From Bathynomus jamesi (Eukaryota > Arthropoda > Malacostraca > Isopoda > Cirolanidae): DNA of 64,000 nucleotides. A program made the position numbers and the translations under genes. Positions 37,282-51,584 of the stretch are shown here, in pieces. Under the pieces are notes generated by a model. The model saw only the letters and a list, made by a program, of their open reading frames with translations. It searched no databases and was not told where the DNA came from. Position 1 is the stretch's first letter; the number at the start of each line of letters is the position of its first letter. The stretch lies in contig JAJOZX010009460.1 in NCBI GenBank assembly GCA_023014485.1, forward strand, positions 1 to 64,000, read 5' to 3'.

Positions 37282-40200
37282 GTAATCTTCTTCTTAAAGT
37301 AATCTTCTTAAAGTAATCTTCTTCTTAAAATAATCTTTTTATCCTGGTACAGGGTAATTTCTATCTTGGCCAAAGAGTGGCCACTTGTTAAACATCTTCT
37401 TAAAATCTGTTAAGATCCTGGTAAAGGGTCTCCAATATGTTAAGATCCTCTTCTTCTTCTTATCCTGGCAGGGTCGCCAGCTGTTAACCCCCCCCTTATG
37501 GCCCTGGGGGGGGTTCTGGTTAGGAGGCAAGCAACGGATGTTTCTTCTATATACTTTTCTTCTATAACTTTCTAATTCTTTTCTCTCGCTTTATGGGGTC
37601 GACACTCTGTTAATTCTTTTCTTTCAATAATACTCTGATACTTTTTCTGATACTAAAAATTATCGACTTTTCTTTTATAACTTGTCGACGTGACTAAGTT
37701 CTGAAGAGAGCACGGCTCGAAGGAAAAGATAAAAACTTTCTCTTACATTTAGTTTACTTCTAAAAATGTACAGTTAGTTCTCTGAATTTACAAGGGTAGA
37801 GGTTCGACCTCTTTCGACCATGGCTCAGGCCGGAATCTAAAAATATTAAGAAGGCAAGGGGCCTCTGCCCCCTCCCCGCAGCGAGGCTGCTAATATGAAG
37901 TCTAATGGAGAAGTGCCTTAAATGAAGTGGTAATCTGAAGTGGTGTATTTTTACAAATATACGTATAATATAACCTAATTTTTTGGGGGAGGACAGTTGA
38001 AGGTTAAATTTCCCCCCTTTTTAAACACATGATCAGATGTTTTAAAAGATTGCAAATTTCAAATTAAAAATAAAAAACAAAAACTAATTTGTATTTTTTC
38101 GCCGTCTTCATTTATGAAGGCGATATCATTTCGTAATAGCACATAAGTACAATTTTGAGTACATGACTGAGGACGTATTAATTTTGGTTCATTACAATTA
38201 CGATTACAATTATGGATTACAATTACCAATTAATTCATATTCACTTGTTGTTTAATTACACTTCCATTTTGAAGTACATTCTTACATGATAAATTAAATC
38301 ATTACATTTAATTACAGTTTCACTGAAGTACATTACAAGTTATTGTTAATTACAGTTTCATTAAAGTACATTACAAGTTATTGTTAATTTAAAGTATTAC
38401 AGTTAATTACAATTAAACAGTTACTAAAACTTTGTCTTGTTTTTACAGTGTTTCATATTAATAGACAATTAAGATGTTAGAAATATAATACAAAGTACAT
38501 GGGCACATAACACACATGATATAACATAACGCATGATAATGTTATAAATTCGAATCAGAGCGAAAGGAGACTTTTTTTATCTTAGAAGCGTTCAATTCTG
38601 TCGGTCAGCGGAATTCGATCTTACTAAGCATTGTTTTGAGTTCACCTCGGGAGGTCATATAATTAAAAATAAAAATGAAAAAAATAATACGAGAACGTTT
38701 TTTCGCGTTCTCGAACGAACCTAAAGTTTCGCGCCTCACAAATTGACACGAGTAAAAAATGAATATTTAATAAAATTAATAAAGGATAGTGGTCGAGAAA
38801 GAACATGAATGTAAGAATGAGTATGGTTGAATAATAATGTTTATACTCATAACATATAAATAATGACTTCTATAGAGTGTTTCGTCCTTAGCATGATGTT
38901 AAAGAATTTTCATACATTGGATACTAGATATATGATGAAGGGAAAATGTGACGTCATAGTTATTGAATTTTTACGTATAGTACAAATCGTTGTTAGGAAG
39001 ATTTACAAGAACAAATTAGAGACAGAGTGGGAAACGTAAAGAGAATAAAGTTATTTTATGACGTCATAGTGCATAAGTCATTATTACAAATCGAAATTCT
39101 ATCCAAAACTCGCTTATGTGATTTTTGGTTTCTTATGTAAAAATGGACAATGAATTCATATAATGATGGTGTAGGAATTGTTCATTGTTCACTTTTTACA
39201 TTACTCTCCCCTTTTAAAAATGATATTTATACAATAATTTAATAGGGTACCATTAATACAATACAAATGAGAAAATAACATCCTAACAGGGTACCATTAG
39301 TTACAATACAAATTTTATACAGAACGATTTCGCGTAGTCGAGTACAATGCAGAGTATCCAAATTTTTAAAATGACACTTGCTTACAAAATATAAAAAAAT
39401 CAAAGATTAATACTTTAGTTTAGACAAACATTAAAGTTAGACAAGCAATGATACTGTTAAAAATGTTTTCTGTGGGATAAATTACATTCACAATGAATAG
39501 GTAAAAGGGAAAAATATAAATCGTACAATCTATAAGCTAATTTTTATTGACTAGTGTAGGTAAAAATAGAATTACGTAATGGATGATATATAGACCTGTG
39601 GTCTAGTGTGTATTTTTGTGTGCTAGGTATAAAGTGTGTAGTTGATAATTTCGAGAGACAGATTAGCTGAGAGATTGTTAAATTAACTGAATAAATGCAT
39701 GAGCAAGATATATTAGGAAGCAAAAATGATTAAGATTAAATTACGCGCAATGAAATAGTTTATTGTGATATCCAATGATTTTAGCATGAGGTTTGTATAT
39801 ATAGTATATATAGTGTGCATACATGCATTTTCATTGACTGTTGTAGGTACAAATCGAATTACGTAGTGGATGATGTATAGACCTGTGGTCAAATGTGTAT
39901 TTATGTTTATTGTTATTATTATTATTATCACTATTATTATTATTATCATTATTATTATTACAAAATCCTTTAAGCTCAAGGTCAATTATTATAAAATCTA
40001 ATTACAGGTAAATTTTTCATTAAAAATTATTTTTATATAATAAAAGAAAATATTAAAAAGGTTTAATAATTTTTGCAGGTTAAGTAGAAAAATCATACTC
40101 TTTCGTTGAATGTTGATAGAATTTTGAATTATTTGATATTTTAGTCTGAAAACTTGTTTGCATATAGACAAATACATCTGTTTTATTGCGTAGAAGTTTC

Positions 40201-40916
40201 ATTAAAAATTAAATGACTGAAATTTAGGGTATGTGCGGTCATACGGGTAAATTTCCCGATCGTACAGAGCAGGATAAATTAGGTACATGATCGATTAATT
40301 GTTACGCTATTTCTGTCATCATATAATCAAAATAATTATAAAACTCGTTAAAAACTTTTGTAAAAACGGTTTTGTTACAATTAATGAATTACATAACTAT
40401 ATATTTATATACATAACAATGCATGAAAAGGGAAAGACAAATCAGTGAATTTCCGTCTTACAAAGAAAAAAGGTTAAACCAAAGACGCAACCCGGTCAAT
40501 TCAGGTTGAATTTAATTCTCTTTTACAACAAAAAAAAAGTTGAATTAAATTCTCTTGAACAACAAAAAAAAAAGGTTGAATTCAATTGACTGCATTGAAA
40601 ACTTGGGACTTGAAAACTAACTTCTTTTCAAAACTAACTTTTTTTTCAAAACTAACTTTTTTTCAAAACTAACTTTTTCAAAATTAACTTTTTCAAAACT
40701 AACTTTTTTTCAAAACTAACTTCTGTAATCTCTGGGGCGGTTGTCCCTCTTGGATGCAACCTATTGACTTGACCTCTTATCAAGTATTTCTATAAATCTC
40801 TCTAACTTGGAATAAATCTCTCTAACTTCAAATAAAACTCTCTGACTTCAAATAAAACTCTCTGACTTCAAATAAAACTCTCTGACTTCAAATAAAACTC
40901 TCTGACTTGAATAAAA

Positions 40917-41236
40917 CTGACTTGAACTCTATCAAGTATTCTGAAACTGAAAATGAAACTGACTTGAACTCTTATCAAGTAGTATCTTGAAACTGAAAAT
41001 GAAACTGACTTGAACTCATATCCAGTAGTATCTTGAAACTGAAAATGAAACTGACTTGAACTCTTATCAAGTAGTATCTTGAAACTGAAAATGAAACTAC
41101 TGACTTGAACTCTTATCAAGTAGTATCTTGAAACTGAAAATGAACTGACTTGAACTCTTATCAAGTAGTATCTTGAAACTGAAAATGAAACTGACTTGAA
41201 CTCTTATCAAGTAGTATCTTGAAACTGAAAATGAAA
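40917..41236. repeat. 46-bp subrepeat array, 7 copies (unit 9)
   Basis: Seven-copy organisation as in unit 1. Confidence 0.95.
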
Positions 41237-41794
41237 CTACTGACTTGAAATAAACTAAAAATGGAAAATGACTGCACTTGACCTTTATCAAGTGGAGACG
41301 ATTAACCTCTGTTTTGGTTGACCCTCTTGGTGCAACCTTCTGACTTGAAAACTGACTTCAAAAAAATGACTTCAAAAATGACTTCAAAAAATTACTTCAA
41401 AAAAATTACTTCAAGTATCTCTCTAAATCTATAAACTCTCTGTAAACTCTCTGTAAACTCTCTCTCTCTTAATTTGCAAGTCAATTCAATTCAGTAATTG
41501 AAAAAAATTTGCAAACAAAAAATTAAAAAAAATGTAAACAACATTTCACTCTAATGTACGGGAAGGTACATAAAATAAAATTATTCTATACTGAATATAA
41601 CAGTGAAAATAACTCTCTTGAAATTAACTCTTCAAATTAACTCTCTTTGAAATTAACTCTGTTACAATTAACTCTGTTACAATTAACTCTCTCTGTTACA
41701 ATTAACTCTCTGTTACAATTAACTCTCTGTTACAATTACTCTCTGTGTTACAATTTCTATTTCACTCAAAAAAAGTGTATCACTAGTGTCTGAA

Positions 41795-42094
41795 ATGTTC
41801 ACTGTTTTGTTAACTGTTAATAGTACTGATTTTTTTTTTCAAGTGTTTATAAATTACTTAAAAAAACAAAATGTACTTAACAACATTTCTACGGGCGAAA
41901 TCCTTGAGACGTGTCCTGAAGACGTCTTGTTGGCTACTTGTTCTTGGATGAAAACTAGGCGTGAAGAACTTGGAGTCGTGACGCACCGGTTCAAGGGTGG
42001 ATGTTACGAACTAGAAGTCGTGACACGCCGGTCAACTGGTTTTATCCTGATGCAGGGTAATTTCTATCTTGGCCAAAGAGTGGCCTCTTCTTAA
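41795..42094 (+). CDS. Short reading frame of unknown status, unit 9 copy (99 codons)
   Basis: Complete from ATG, with a silent ACG to ACT change near the start compared with unit 1. The body is unchanged. Confidence 0.25.
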   Translation: MFTVLLTVNSTDFFFQVFINYLKKQNVLNNISTGEILETCPEDVLLATCSWMKTRREELGVVTHRFKGGCYELEVVTRRSTGFILMQGNFYLGQRVASS

Positions 42095-45000
42095 AGTAAT
42101 CTTCTTCTTAAAGTAATCTTCTTCTTAAAATAATCTTTTTATCCTGGTGCAGGGTAATTTCTATCTTGGCCAAAGAGTGGCCACTTGTTAAACATCTTCT
42201 TAAAATCTGTTAAGATCCTGGTAAAGGGTCTCCAATATGTTAAGATCCTCTTCTTCTTCTTATCCTGGCAGGGTCGCCAGCTGTTAACCCCCCCCTTATG
42301 GCCCTGAGTCGGTTCGGATTCGACGGGGGGTTCTGGTTAGGAGGCAAGCAACGGATGTTTCTTCTATATACTTTTCTTCTATAACTTTCTAATTCTTTTC
42401 TCTCGCTTTATGGGGTCGACACTCTGTTAATTCTTTTCTTTCAATAATACTCTGATACTTTTTCTGATACTAAAAATTATCGACTTTTCTTTTATAACTT
42501 GTCGACGTGACTAAGTTCTGAAGAGAGCACGGCTCGAAGGAAAAGATAAAAACTTTCTCTTACATTTAGTTTACTTCTAAAAATGTACAGTTAGTTCTCT
42601 GAATTTACAAGGGTAGAGGTTCGACCTCTTTCGACCATGGCTCAGGCCGGAATCTAAAAATATTAAGAAGGCAAGGGGCCTCTGCCCCCTCCCCGCAGCG
42701 AGGCTGCTAATATGAAGTCTAATGGAGAAGTGCCTTAAATGAAGTGGTAATCTGAAGTGGTGTATTTTTACAAATATACGTATAATATAACCTAATTTTT
42801 TGGGGGAGGACAGTTGAAGGTTAAATTTCCCCCCTTTTTAAACACATGATCAGATGTTTTAAAAGATTGCAAATTTCAAATTAAAAAATAAAATAAAAAC
42901 TAATTTGTATTTTTTCGCCGTCTTCATTTATGAAGGCGATATCATTTCGTAATAGCACATAAGTACAATTTTGAGTACATGACTGAGGACGTATTAATTT
43001 TGGTTCATTACAATTACGATTACAATTATGGATTACAATTACCAATTAATTCATATTCACTTGTTGTTTAATTACACTTCCATTTTGAAGTACATTCTTA
43101 CATGATAAATTAAATCATTACATTTAATTACAGTTTCACTGAAGTACATTACAAGTTATTGTTAATTACAGTTTCATTAAAGTACATTACAAGTTATTGT
43201 TAATTTAAAGTATTACAGTTAATTACAATTAAACAGTTACTAAAACTTTGTCTTGTTTTTACAGTGTTTCATATTAATAGACAATTAAGATGTTAGAAAT
43301 ATAATACAAAGTACATGGGCACATAACACACATGATATAACATAACGCATGATAATGTTATAAATTCGAATCAGAGCGAAAGGAGACTTTTTTTATCTTA
43401 GAAGCGTTCAATTCTGTCGGTCAGCGGAATTCGATCTTACATCGTTTTTTCGCGTTCTCGAACGAACCTAAAGTTTCGCGCCTCACAAATTGACACGAGT
43501 AAAAAATGAATATTTAATAAAATTAATAAAGGATAGGGTCGAGAAAGAACATGAATGTAAGAATGAGTATGGTTGAATAATAATGTTTATACTCATAACA
43601 TATAAATAATGACTTCTATAGAGTGTTTCGTCCTTAGCATGATAAAGAATTTTCATACATTGGATACTAGATATATGATGAAGGGAAAAATGTGACGTCA
43701 TAGTTATTGAATTTTTACGTATAGTACAAATCGTTGTTAGGAAGATTTACAAGAACAAATTAGAGACAGAGTGGGAAACGTAAAGAGAATAAAGTTATTT
43801 TATGACGTCATAGTGCATAAGTCATTATTACAAATCGAAATTCTATCCAAACTCGCTTATGTGATTTTTGGTTTCTTATGTAAAAATGGAAATGAATTCA
43901 TATAATGATGGTGTAGGAATTGTTCATTGTTCACTTTTTACATTACTCTCCCCTTTTAAAAATGATATTTATACAATAATTTAATAGGGTACCATTAATA
44001 CAATACAAATGAGAAAATAACATCCTAACAGGGTACCATTAGTTACAATACAAATTTTATACAGAACGATTTCGCGTAGTCGAGTACAATGCAGAGTATC
44101 CAAATTTTTAAAATGACACTTGCTTACAAAATATTAAAAAATCAAAGATTAATACTTTAGTTAGACAAACATTAAAGTTAGACAAGCAATGATACGGTTA
44201 ATTTAAAAATTTTTCTGTGGGATAAATTACATTCACAATGAATAGGTAAAAGGGAAAAATATAAATCGTACAATCTATAAGCTAATTTTTATTGACTAGT
44301 GTAGGTAAAAATAGAATTACGTAATGGATGATATATAGACCTGTGGTCTAGTGTGTATTTTGTGTGCTAGGTATAAAGTGTGTAGTTGATAATTTCGAGA
44401 GACAGATTAGCTGAGAGATTGTTAAATTAACTGAATAAATGCATGAGCAAGATATATTAGGAAGCAAAAATGATTAAGATTAAATTACGCGCAATGAATA
44501 GTTTATTGTGATATCCAATGATTTTAGCATGAGGTTTGTATATATAGTATATCTAGTGTGCATACATGCATTTTCATTGACTGTTGTAGGTACAAATCGA
44601 ATTACGTAGTGATGATGTATAGACCTGTGGTCAAATGTGTATTTATGTTTATTGTTATTATTATTATTATCACTATTATTATTATTATCATTATTATTAT
44701 TACAAAATCCTTTAAGCTCAAGGTCAATTTTATAAAATCTAATTACAGGTAAATTTTTCATTAAAAATTATTTTATATAATAAAAGAAAATATTAAAAAG
44801 GTTTAATAATTTTGCAGGTTAAGTAGAAAAATCATACTCTTCGTTGAATGTGATAGAATTTTGAATTATTTGATATTTTAGTCTGAAAACTTGTTTGCAT
44901 ATAGACAAATACATCTGTTTTATTGCGTAGAAGTTTCATTAAAAATTAAATGACTGAATTTAGGGTATGTGCGGTCATACGGGTAAATTTCCCGATCGTA

Positions 45001-45632
45001 CAGAGCAGGATAAATTAGGTACATGATCGATTAATTGTTACGCTATTTCTGTCATCATATAATCAAAATAATTATAAAACTCGTTAAAAACTTTTGTAAA
45101 AACGGTTTTGTTACAATTAATGAATTACATAACTATATTTTATATACATAACAATGCATGAAAAGGGAAAGACAAATCAGTGAATTTCCGTCTTACAAAG
45201 AAAAAAGGTTAAACCAAAGACGCAACCCGGTCAATTCAGGTTGAATTTAATTCTCTTTTACAACAAAAAAAAAGTTGAATTAAATTCTCTTGAACAACAA
45301 AAAAAAAAGGTTGAATTCAATTGACTGCATTGAAAACTTGGGACTTGAAAACTAACTTCTTTCAAAACTAACTTTTTTTTTCAAAACTAACTTTTTTCAA
45401 AAAACTTTTTCAAAACTAACTTTTTTCAAAACTAACTTCTGTAATCTCTGGGGCGGTTGTCCCTCTTGGATGCAACCTATTGACTTGACCTCTTATCAAG
45501 TATTTCTATAAATCTCTCTAACTTGGAATAAATCTCTCTAACTTCAAATAAAACTCTCTGACTTCAAATAAAACTCTCTGACTTCAAATAAAACTCTCTG
45601 ACTTCAAATAAAACTCTCTGACTTGAATAAAA

Positions 45633-45952
45633 CTGACTTGAACTCTATCAAGTATTCTGAAACTGAAAATGAAACTGACTTGAACTCTTATCAAGTAGTA
45701 TCTTGAAACTGAAAATGAAACTGACTTGAACTCATATCCAGTAGTATCTTGAAACTGAAAATGAAACTGACTTGAACTCTTATCAAGTAGTATCTTGAAA
45801 CTGAAAATGAAACTACTGACTTGAACTCTTATCAAGTAGTATCTTGAAACTGAAAATGAACTGACTTGAACTCTTATCAAGTAGTATCTTGAAACTGAAA
45901 ATGAAACTGACTTGAACTCTTATCAAGTAGTATCTTGAAACTGAAAATGAAA
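45633..45952. repeat. 46-bp subrepeat array, 7 copies (unit 10)
   Basis: Seven-copy organisation as in unit 1. It is undamaged despite the many single-base losses upstream in this unit. Confidence 0.95.
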
Positions 45953-46510
45953 CTACTGACTTGAAATAAACTAAAAATGGAAAATGACTGCACTTGACCT
46001 TTATCAAGTGGAGACGATTAACCTCTGTTTTGGTTGACCCTCTTGGTGCAACCTTCTGACTTGAAAACTGACTTCAAAAAAATGACTTCAAAAATGACTT
46101 CAAAAAATTACTTCAAAAAAATTACTTCAAGTATCTCTCTAAATCTATAAACTCTCTGTAAACTCTCTGTAAACTCTCTCTCTCTTAATTTGCAAGTCAA
46201 TTCAATTCAGTAATTGAAAAAAATTTGCAAACAAAAAATTAAAAAAAATGTAAACAACATTTCACTCTAATGTACGGGAAGGTACATAAAATAAAATTAT
46301 TCTATACTGAATATAACAGTGAAAATAACTCTCTTGAAATTAACTCTTCAAATTAACTCTCTTTGAAATTAACTCTGTTACAATTAACTCTGTTACAATT
46401 AACTCTCTCTGTTACAATTAACTCTCTGTTACAATTAACTCTCTGTTACAATTACTCTCTGTGTTACAATTTCTATTTCACTCAAAAAAAGTGTATCACT
46501 AGTGTCTGAA

Positions 46511-46810
46511 ATGTTCACTGTTTTGTTAACTGTTAATAGTACTGATTTTTTTTTTCAAGTGTTTATAAATTACTTAAAAAAACAAAATGTACTTAACAAC
46601 ATTTCTACGGGCGAAATCCTTGAGACGTGTCCTGAAGACGTCTTGTTGGCTACTTGTTCTTGGATGAAAACTAGGCGTGAAGAACTTGGAGTCGTGACGC
46701 ACCGGTTCAAGGGTGGATGTTACGAACTAGAAGTCGTGACACGCCGGTCAACTGGTTTTATCCTGATGCAGGGTAATTTCTATCTTGGCCAAAGAGTGGC
46801 CTCTTCTTAA
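46511..46810 (+). CDS. Short reading frame of unknown status, unit 10 copy (99 codons)
   Basis: Complete from ATG even though the 5' half of this unit has many base losses. Confidence 0.25.
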   Translation: MFTVLLTVNSTDFFFQVFINYLKKQNVLNNISTGEILETCPEDVLLATCSWMKTRREELGVVTHRFKGGCYELEVVTRRSTGFILMQGNFYLGQRVASS

Positions 46811-49800
46811 GTAATCTTCTTCTTAAAGTAATCTTCTTCTTAAAGTAATCTTCTTCTTAAAATAATCTTTTTATCCTGGTACAGGGTAATTTCTATCTTG
46901 GCCAAAGAGTGGCCACTTGTTAAACATCTTCTTAAAATCTGTTAAGATCCTGGTAAAGGGTCTCCAATATGTTAAGATCCTCTTCTTCTTCTTATCCTGG
47001 CAGGGTCGCCAGCTGTTAACCCCCCCCTTATGGCCCTGAGTCGGTTCGGATTCGACGGGGGGGTTCTGGTTAGGAGGCAAGCAACGGATGTTTCTTCTAT
47101 ATACTTTTCTTCTATAACTTTCTAATTCTTTTCTCTCGCTTTATGGGGTCGACACTCTGTTAATTCTTTTCTTTCAATAATACTCTGATACTTTTTCTGA
47201 TACTAAAAATTATCGACTTTTCTTTTATAACTTGTCGACGTGACTAAGTTCTGAAGAGAGCACGGCTCGAAGGAAAAGATAAAAACTTTCTCTTACATTT
47301 AGTTTACTTCTAAAAATGTACAGTTAGTTCTCTGAATTTACAAGGGTAGAGGTTCGACCTCTTTCGACCATGGCTCAGGCCGGAATCTAAAAATATTAAG
47401 AAGGCAAGGGGCCTCTGCCCCCTCCCCGCAGCGAGGCTGCTAATATGAAGTCTAATGGAGAAGTGCCTTAAATGAAGTGGTAATCTGAAGTGGTGTATTT
47501 TTACAAATATACGTATAATATAACCTAATTTTTTGGGGGAGGACAGTTGAAGGTTAAATTTCCCCCCTTTTTAAACACATGATCAGATGTTTTAAAAGAT
47601 TGCAAATTTCAAATTAAAAAATAAAATAAAAAAACTAATTTGTATTTTTTCGCCGTCTTCATTTATGAAGGCGATATCATTTCGTAATAGCACATAAGTA
47701 CAATTTTGAGTACATGACTGAGGACGTATTAATTTTGGTTCATTACAATTACGATTACAATTATGGATTACAATTACCAATTAATTCATATTCACTTGTT
47801 GTTTAATTACACTTCCATTTTGAAGTACATTCTTACATGATAAATTAAATCATTACATTTAATTACAGTTTCACTGAAGTACATTACAAGTTATTGTTAA
47901 TTACAGTTTCATTAAAGTACATTACAAGTTATTGTTAATTTAAAGTATTACAGTTAATTACAATTAAACAGTTACTAAAACTTTGTCTTGTTTTTACAGT
48001 GTTTCATATTAATAGACAATTAAGATGTTAGAAATATAATACAAAGTACATGGGCACATAACACACATGATATAACATAACGCATGATAATGTTATAAAT
48101 TCGAATCAGAGCGAAAGGAGACTTTTTTTATCTTAGAAGCGTTCAATTCTGTCGGTCAGCGGAATTCGATGATTACATCGTTTTTTCGCGTTCTCGAACG
48201 AACCTAAAGTTTCGCGCCTCACAAATTGACACGAGTAAAAAATGAATATTTAATAAAATTAATAAAGGATAGTGGTCGAGAAAGAACATGAATGTAAGAA
48301 TGAGTATGGTTGAATAATAATGTTTATACTCATAACATATAAATAATGACTTCTATAGAGTGTTTCGTCCTTAGCATGATGTTAAAGAATTTTCATACAT
48401 TGGATACTAGATATATGATGAAGGGAAAATGTGACGTCATAGTTATTGAATTTTTACGTATAGTACAAATCGTTGTTAGGAAGATTTACAAGAACAAATT
48501 AGAGACAGAGTGGGAAACGTAAAGAGAATAAAGTTATTTTATGACGTCATAGTGCATAAGTCATTATTACAAATCGAAATTCTATCCAAAACTCGCTTAT
48601 GTGATTTTTGGTTTCTTATGTAAAAATGGACAATGAATTCATATAATGATGGTGTAGGAATTGTTCATTGTTCACTTTTTACATTACTCTCCCCTTTTAA
48701 AAATGATATTTATACAATAATTTAATAGGGTACCATTAATACAATACAAATGAGAAAATAACATCCTAACAGGGTACCATTAGTTACAATACAAATTTTA
48801 TACAGAACGATTTCGCGTAGTCGAGTACAATGCAGAGTATCCAAATTTTTAAAATGACACTTGCTTACAAAATATAAAAAATCAAAGATTAATACTTTAG
48901 TTTAGACAAACATTAAAGTTAGACAAGCAATGATACTGTTAAAAATGTTTTCTGTGGGATAAATTACATTCACAATGAATAGGTAAAAGGGAAAAATATA
49001 AATCGTACAATCTATAAGCTAATTTTTATTGACTAGTGTAGGTAAAAATAGAATTACGTAATGGATGATATATAGACCTGTGGTCTAGTGTGTATTTTTG
49101 TGTGCTAGGTATAAAGTGTGTAGTTGATAATTTCGAGAGACAGATTAGCTGAGAGATTGTTAAATTAACTGAATAAATGCATGAGCAAGATATATTAGGA
49201 AGCAAAAATGATTAAGATTAAATTACGCGCAATGAAATAGTTTATTGTGATATCCAATGATTTTAGCATGAGGTTTGTATATATAGTATATATAGTGTGC
49301 ATACATGCATTTTCATTGACTGTTGTAGGTACAAATCGAATTACGTAGTGGATGATGTATAGACCTGTGGTCAAATGTGTATTTATGTTTATTGTTATTA
49401 TTATTATTATCACTATTATTATTATTATCATTATTATTATTACAAAATCCTTTAAGCTCAAGGTCAATTATTATAAAATCTAATTACAGGTAAATTTTTC
49501 ATTAAAAATTATTTTTATATAATAAAAGAAAATATTAAAAAGGTTTAATAATTTTTGCAGGTTAAGTAGAAAAATCATACTCTTTCGTTGAATGTTGATA
49601 GAATTTTGAATTATTTGATATTTTAGTCTGAAAACTTGTTTGCATATAGACAAATACATCTGTTTTATTGCGTAGAAGTTTCATTAAAAATTAAATGACT
49701 GAAATTTAGGGTATGTGCGGTCATACGGGTAAATTTCCCGATCGTACAGAGCAGGATAAATTAGGTACATGATCGATTAATTGTTACGCTATTTCTGTCA

Positions 49801-50395
49801 TCATATAATCAAAATAATTATAAAACTCGTTAAAAACTTTTGTAAAAACGGTTTTGTTACAATTAATGAATTACATAACTATATATTTATATACATAACA
49901 ATGCATGAAAAGGGAAAGACAAATCAGTGAATTTCCGTCTTACAAAGAAAAAAGGTTAAACCAAAGACGCAACCCGGTCAATTCAGGTTGAATTTAATTC
50001 TCTTTTACAACAAAAAAAAAGTTGAATTAAATTCTCTTGAACAACAAAAAAAAAAGGTTGAATTCAATTGACTGCATTGAAAACTTGGGACTTGAAAACT
50101 AACTTCTTTTCAAAACTTTTTTTTTCAAAACTAACTTTTTTTCAAAACTAACTTTTTCAAAATTAACTTTTTCAAAACTAACTTTTTTTCAAAACTAACT
50201 TCTGTAATCTCTGGGGCGGTTGTCCCTCTTGGATGCAACCTATTGACTTGACCTCTTATCAAGTATTTCTATAAATCTCTCTAACTTGGAATAAATCTCT
50301 CTAACTTCAAATAAAACTCTCTGACTTCAAATAAAACTCTCTGACTTCAAATAAAACTCTCTGACTTCAAATAAAACTCTCTGACTTGAATAAAA

Positions 50396-50715
50396 CTGAC
50401 TTGAACTCTATCAAGTATTCTGAAACTGAAAATGAAACTGACTTGAACTCTTATCAAGTAGTATCTTGAAACTGAAAATGAAACTGACTTGAACTCATAT
50501 CCAGTAGTATCTTGAAACTGAAAATGAAACTGACTTGAACTCTTATCAAGTAGTATCTTGAAACTGAAAATGAAACTACTGACTTGAACTCTTATCAAGT
50601 AGTATCTTGAAACTGAAAATGAACTGACTTGAACTCTTATCAAGTAGTATCTTGAAACTGAAAATGAAACTGACTTGAACTCTTATCAAGTAGTATCTTG
50701 AAACTGAAAATGAAA
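50396..50715. repeat. 46-bp subrepeat array, 7 copies (unit 11)
   Basis: Seven-copy organisation as in unit 1. The downstream flank is shortened. Confidence 0.95.
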
Positions 50716-51299
50716 CTACTGACTTGAAATAAAAAAAATGGAAAATGACTGCACTTGACCTTTATCAAGTGGAGACGATTAACCTCTGTTTTGGTTGACC
50801 CTCTTGGTGCAACCTTCTGACTTGAAAACTGACTTCAAAAAAATGACTTCAAAAATGACTTCAAAAAATTACTTCAAAAAAATTACTTCAAGTATCTCTC
50901 TAAATCTATAAACTCTCTGTAAACTCTCTGTAAACTCTCTCTCTCTTAATTTGCAAGTCAATTCAATTCAGTAATTGAAAAAAATTTGCAAACAAAAAAT
51001 TAAAAAAAATGTAAACAACATTTCACTCTAATGTACGGGAAGGTACATAAAATAAAATTATTCTATACTGAATATAACAGTGAAAATAACTCTCTTGAAA
51101 TTAACTCTTCAAATTAACTCTCTTTGAAATTAACTCTGTTACAATTAACTCTGTTACAATTAACTCTGTTACAATTAACTCTCTCTGTTACAATTAACTC
51201 TCTGTTACAATTAACTCTCTGTTACAATTACTCTCTGTGTTACAATTTCTATTTCACTCAAAAAAAGTGTATCACTAGTGTCTGAAATGTTCACGTGTT

Positions 51300-51584
51300 T
51301 TGTTAACTGTTAATAGTACTGATTTTTTTTTTCAAGTGTTTATAAATTACTTAAAAAAACAAAATGTACTTAACATTTCTACGGGCGAAATCCTTGAGAC
51401 GTGTCCTGAAGACGTCTTGTTGGCTACTTGTTCTTGGATGAAAACTAGGCGTGAAGAACTTGGAGTCGTGACGCACCGGTTCAAGGGTGGATGTTACGAA
51501 CTAGAAGTCGTGACACGCCGGTCAACTGGTTTTATCCTGATGCAGGGTAATTTCTATCTTGGCCAAAGAGTGGCCTCTTCTTAA
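51300..51584 (+). other. Short reading frame, unit 11 copy (5' part broken, one codon lost)
   Basis: An inserted base pair alters the start region so the ATG frame ends early. An in-frame loss of AAC removes one Asn in the body. Confidence 0.3.

Larger units (their letters stand above)
33531..38271. repeat. Tandem macrosatellite unit 8 (4741 bp)
   Basis: Complete unit with only two copies of the 20-bp subrepeat (near 36040-36080), a shortened CTTTTTCAAAACTAA array and a private deletion at about 37506 that removes the segment between the C run and G run of the cruciform-prone element. The short frame is closed upstream by loss of a G near 36990. Confidence 0.97.
38272..43087. repeat. Tandem macrosatellite unit 9 (4816 bp)
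   Basis: Complete unit with intact hairpins, seven 46-bp copies, four 20-bp copies and an open short reading frame. It shares the AATAAAAACTAA variant near 42892 with units 5 and 6. Confidence 0.97.
43088..47822. repeat. Tandem macrosatellite unit 10 (4735 bp)
   Basis: Carries the same hairpin-arm deletion as units 7 and 11, at 43440. It also has an unusual cluster of single-base losses between about 43530 and 45430 (for example near 43537, 43850, 43890, 44160, 44500, 44612, 44730, 44775, 44841, 44957), while its 3' half looks normal. The short reading frame is open. Confidence 0.97.
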
